A stretch of DNA of 6,293 bases, taken from assembly GCA_020328135.1 (NCBI GenBank), contig JAIXNA010000066.1:1-6293 (forward strand). Direction: 5' to 3'. The notes beneath the pieces are model-generated. The model did not search any database. It saw only the letters and a program-made list of their open reading frames with translations, and was not told the origin of the DNA. The translations under genes were made by a program, and so were the position numbers. How positions within the stretch are numbered: the first letter of the stretch is position 1; the number at the start of each line of letters is the position of its first letter. Positions 4,650-6,293 of the stretch are shown in pieces. The DNA comes from Candidatus Endomicrobiellum dinenymphae (GTDB taxonomy: Bacteria > Elusimicrobiota > Endomicrobiia > Endomicrobiales > Endomicrobiaceae).

Positions 4650-6293
4650 ATGACCATATCTGAAGATATTATTGAAAGAGTAAAACTCGCAAATAATATA
4701 GAATCTGTGATAATGGAGTATCTACCAAATTTAAAAAGGGCAGGACGTAATTTGAAAGCCTGCTGTCCTTTTCATGACGAAAGAACTCCATCTTTTGTTG
4801 TGAGTCCGGAAAAAGGTATTTTTAGATGTTTTGGATGCAATTCTGCCGGCGATGTCTTTAAGTTTGTGATGCTTGCTGATAATATATCGTGGATTGAATC
4901 TGTAAAGAAACTTGCTAAGAAAGCAAATATAGCAATTCAAGAAACAAAGCAAGATATAGTTAGAACGTCTGAAAAAACAAAACTACTTGACATTTTGGAA
5001 AATTCGGCTATGTTCTATCATAGGTATTTACTCGAGAGCTCAAGCGCTAACAAAGCGAGAGAGTATCTTGAAAGACGCGGAATTACGCGCGAAACGGTAA
5101 ATAAGTTTAAACTTGGATTTGCTTCTAAAGGGCGGCTTATACAGTCGGCTTTAAAAAATGGTTTTACGACGGATGATCTTTCTAAGGCAGGTTTGATAAC
5201 AAAAACTAAAAGCGGCGCTTTTTTTGAATATATGTCGGAAAGAGTTGTTTTTCCCATTTTTGATGTCCAGGGTAGGGTGGTGGCGTTTGGCGGAAGAACT
5301 ATTGCAAATCAAGACCCTAAATATTTAAACACTCCCGAAACGATTGTTTACTCAAAATCGTCAAATCTTTACGGTTTATTTCAAACTTTGCCTAAACTTC
5401 GCAAAGAAAGGAAAATTATTGTCCTCGAAGGATATATGGATGTTATTATTCCACAGCAATTTGGAATAAACGGAGCTGTTGCATCGCTTGGTACTGCTTT
5501 TACTCAAAGCCATGCAAAGTTAATTGCAAGATATTCTGATAGCGTTACATTGCTTTTTGACTCCGACAATGCTGGTAGAACTGCGGTTCAGAGATCTCTT
5601 GAAATATTGGTTGAAAATGGCATAGAAAGTAAAGTTTCCGCTTTGCCTGAAAATGTTGATGCCGACGAGTATCTCAATAAGTACGGGAGGGAAAGTTTTT
5701 TAAAGCTCCTTGAAGATAGTTCAAAAAATACAATTGATTTTATGATTGCAAGAGTATATGGAGAGTTGTCTTCAGTTGGGAAGAAAAGTTCTCCTGAGAT
5801 AAAAGCCAGGGCTATATCTAATCTTTTAGATTTTGTGGCAAAGAGTTCTGATGTTATTATTCAGAGAGAATGGATAAAAACTATATCTCAATGTTTAAAT
5901 GTTGATGAAGAAGCAGTCTGGGAAGAGTTTAAAAAGAAGCAAAAGTTAAAGTTCAAGGGTTATATAGATAATGATGAGAAAAGTTTAACTTTGCGAGTTG
6001 TTAAAGATAAAAAAGTTTCGATGTCTTTAGAAGAAAATCTTCTAAATCTTATTTTAAATAATAGAGATTATGCAGAAAGAATCAGCGGTAATTTTTTTGA
6101 AGATGCAAGATGCAAGAAAGTTTTTAATTTAATGATGTTGGGTTTTAGCGATGCAGAGATATTAAACGAATTGTCTCTGGAGGATGGAAACTGGTTTTCT
6201 GATCTCGCTTTAAATGTAATAGAATATAACAATATTGAAGAAGCTTTTAAAATCATTTTAAAAGATATTGAGTTTGATATATTGAAACGAAGA
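4650..6293 (+). CDS. dnaG: DNA primase DnaG (3' end outside window)
   Basis: DnaG makes RNA primers for Okazaki fragments and chromosome replication, acting with the replicative helicase. The frame is open for 548 codons from ATG 4650 to the last base with no stop, so a C-terminal piece is missing (family about 580–650 aa). The N-terminal CHC2 zinc finger has C39, H42, C60 and C63 (CPFH and CFGC). The catalytic core has the basic RNAP-like motif 'ERVVFPIFDVQGRVVAFGGR' (197–216) and DPKYLNTPET (222–231). The TOPRIM motifs are LEGYMDV with Glu260, LFDSDNAGR with Asp304 and Asp306, and DADEYL (337–342). Residues from about 430 are the poorly conserved helicase-interaction domain. The ATG is one base after the NIF3 stop, with only weak purine runs (GAAG, 4641–4644) as SD, so translation is probably coupled to NIF3. 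rpoD would be the expected next gene but is outside the window. Confidence 0.95.
   Translation, partial: MTISEDIIERVKLANNIESVIMEYLPNLKRAGRNLKACCPFHDERTPSFVVSPEKGIFRCFGCNSAGDVFKFVMLADNISWIESVKKLAKKANIAIQETKQDIVRTSEKTKLLDILENSAMFYHRYLLESSSANKAREYLERRGITRETVNKFKLGFASKGRLIQSALKNGFTTDDLSKAGLITKTKSGAFFEYMSERVVFPIFDVQGRVVAFGGRTIANQDPKYLNTPETIVYSKSSNLYGLFQTLPKLRKERKIIVLEGYMDVIIPQQFGINGAVASLGTAFTQSHAKLIARYSDSVTLLFDSDNAGRTAVQRSLEILVENGIESKVSALPENVDADEYLNKYGRESFLKLLEDSSKNTIDFMIARVYGELSSVGKKSSPEIKARAISNLLDFVAKSSDVIIQREWIKTISQCLNVDEEAVWEEFKKKQKLKFKGYIDNDEKSLTLRVVKDKKVSMSLEENLLNLILNNRDYAERISGNFFEDARCKKVFNLMMLGFSDAEILNELSLEDGNWFSDLALNVIEYNNIEEAFKIILKDIEFDILKRR

Noticed and set aside
4731..5257. Two - strand frames (73 and 79 codons) within dnaG
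   Set aside because: Both are shadows of the intact primase frame, which carries zinc-finger, RNAP-basic and TOPRIM motifs on the + strand.

Overview
The window is an ordinary, densely packed housekeeping stretch from a low-GC bacterium. All genes lie on the + strand with gaps of 0 to 97 bases. There is no sign of mobile DNA, CRISPR, rRNA/tRNA genes or phage. The A+T-rich codon use, the order rbfA–DHH phosphoesterase–truB–ribF, and a long (319 aa) NIF3-type gene between rpsU and dnaG would suit a deep-branching Gram-negative lineage. Elusimicrobiota (Endomicrobium-like) is my best guess from memory of such proteins. The assignment is an inference and is not proven by anything in the window.

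Left block (1–2876): the end of rbfA (5' end outside the window), an NrnA-type DHH/DHHA1 phosphoesterase, truB and ribF. This is the distal part of the widespread nusA–infB–rbfA–truB–ribF cluster and serves ribosome maturation, nanoRNA turnover, tRNA pseudouridylation and FMN/FAD synthesis. The genes are tightly coupled: a good SD precedes the DHH gene, truB overlaps it by 17 bases, and ribF overlaps truB by the four bases ATGA.

Middle (2877–3403): a 97-base gap with a plausible sigma70-type promoter carrying an extended -10, a HINT/HIT-family nucleotide-binding hydrolase gene, and an 82-base leader before rpsU. The leader has a predicted hairpin and an almost perfect, long Shine-Dalgarno sequence.

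Right block (3404–6293): rpsU (bS21), a NIF3-family metal-binding protein and dnaG (primase; its 3' end lies beyond the window). This is a version of the macromolecular synthesis operon (rpsU–dnaG–rpoD) with NIF3 inserted. A G-rich/C-rich stem-loop with a T-rich 3' arm lies between rpsU and NIF3, where an attenuating terminator sits in the classical E. coli operon. NIF3 and dnaG are separated by one base.

All eight genes look intact where visible, with the expected family motifs. I found no new system. The points most worth checking are regulatory (the rpsU leader and SD, the post-rpsU stem-loop, the promoter after ribF) and contextual (NIF3 placed between rpsU and dnaG).
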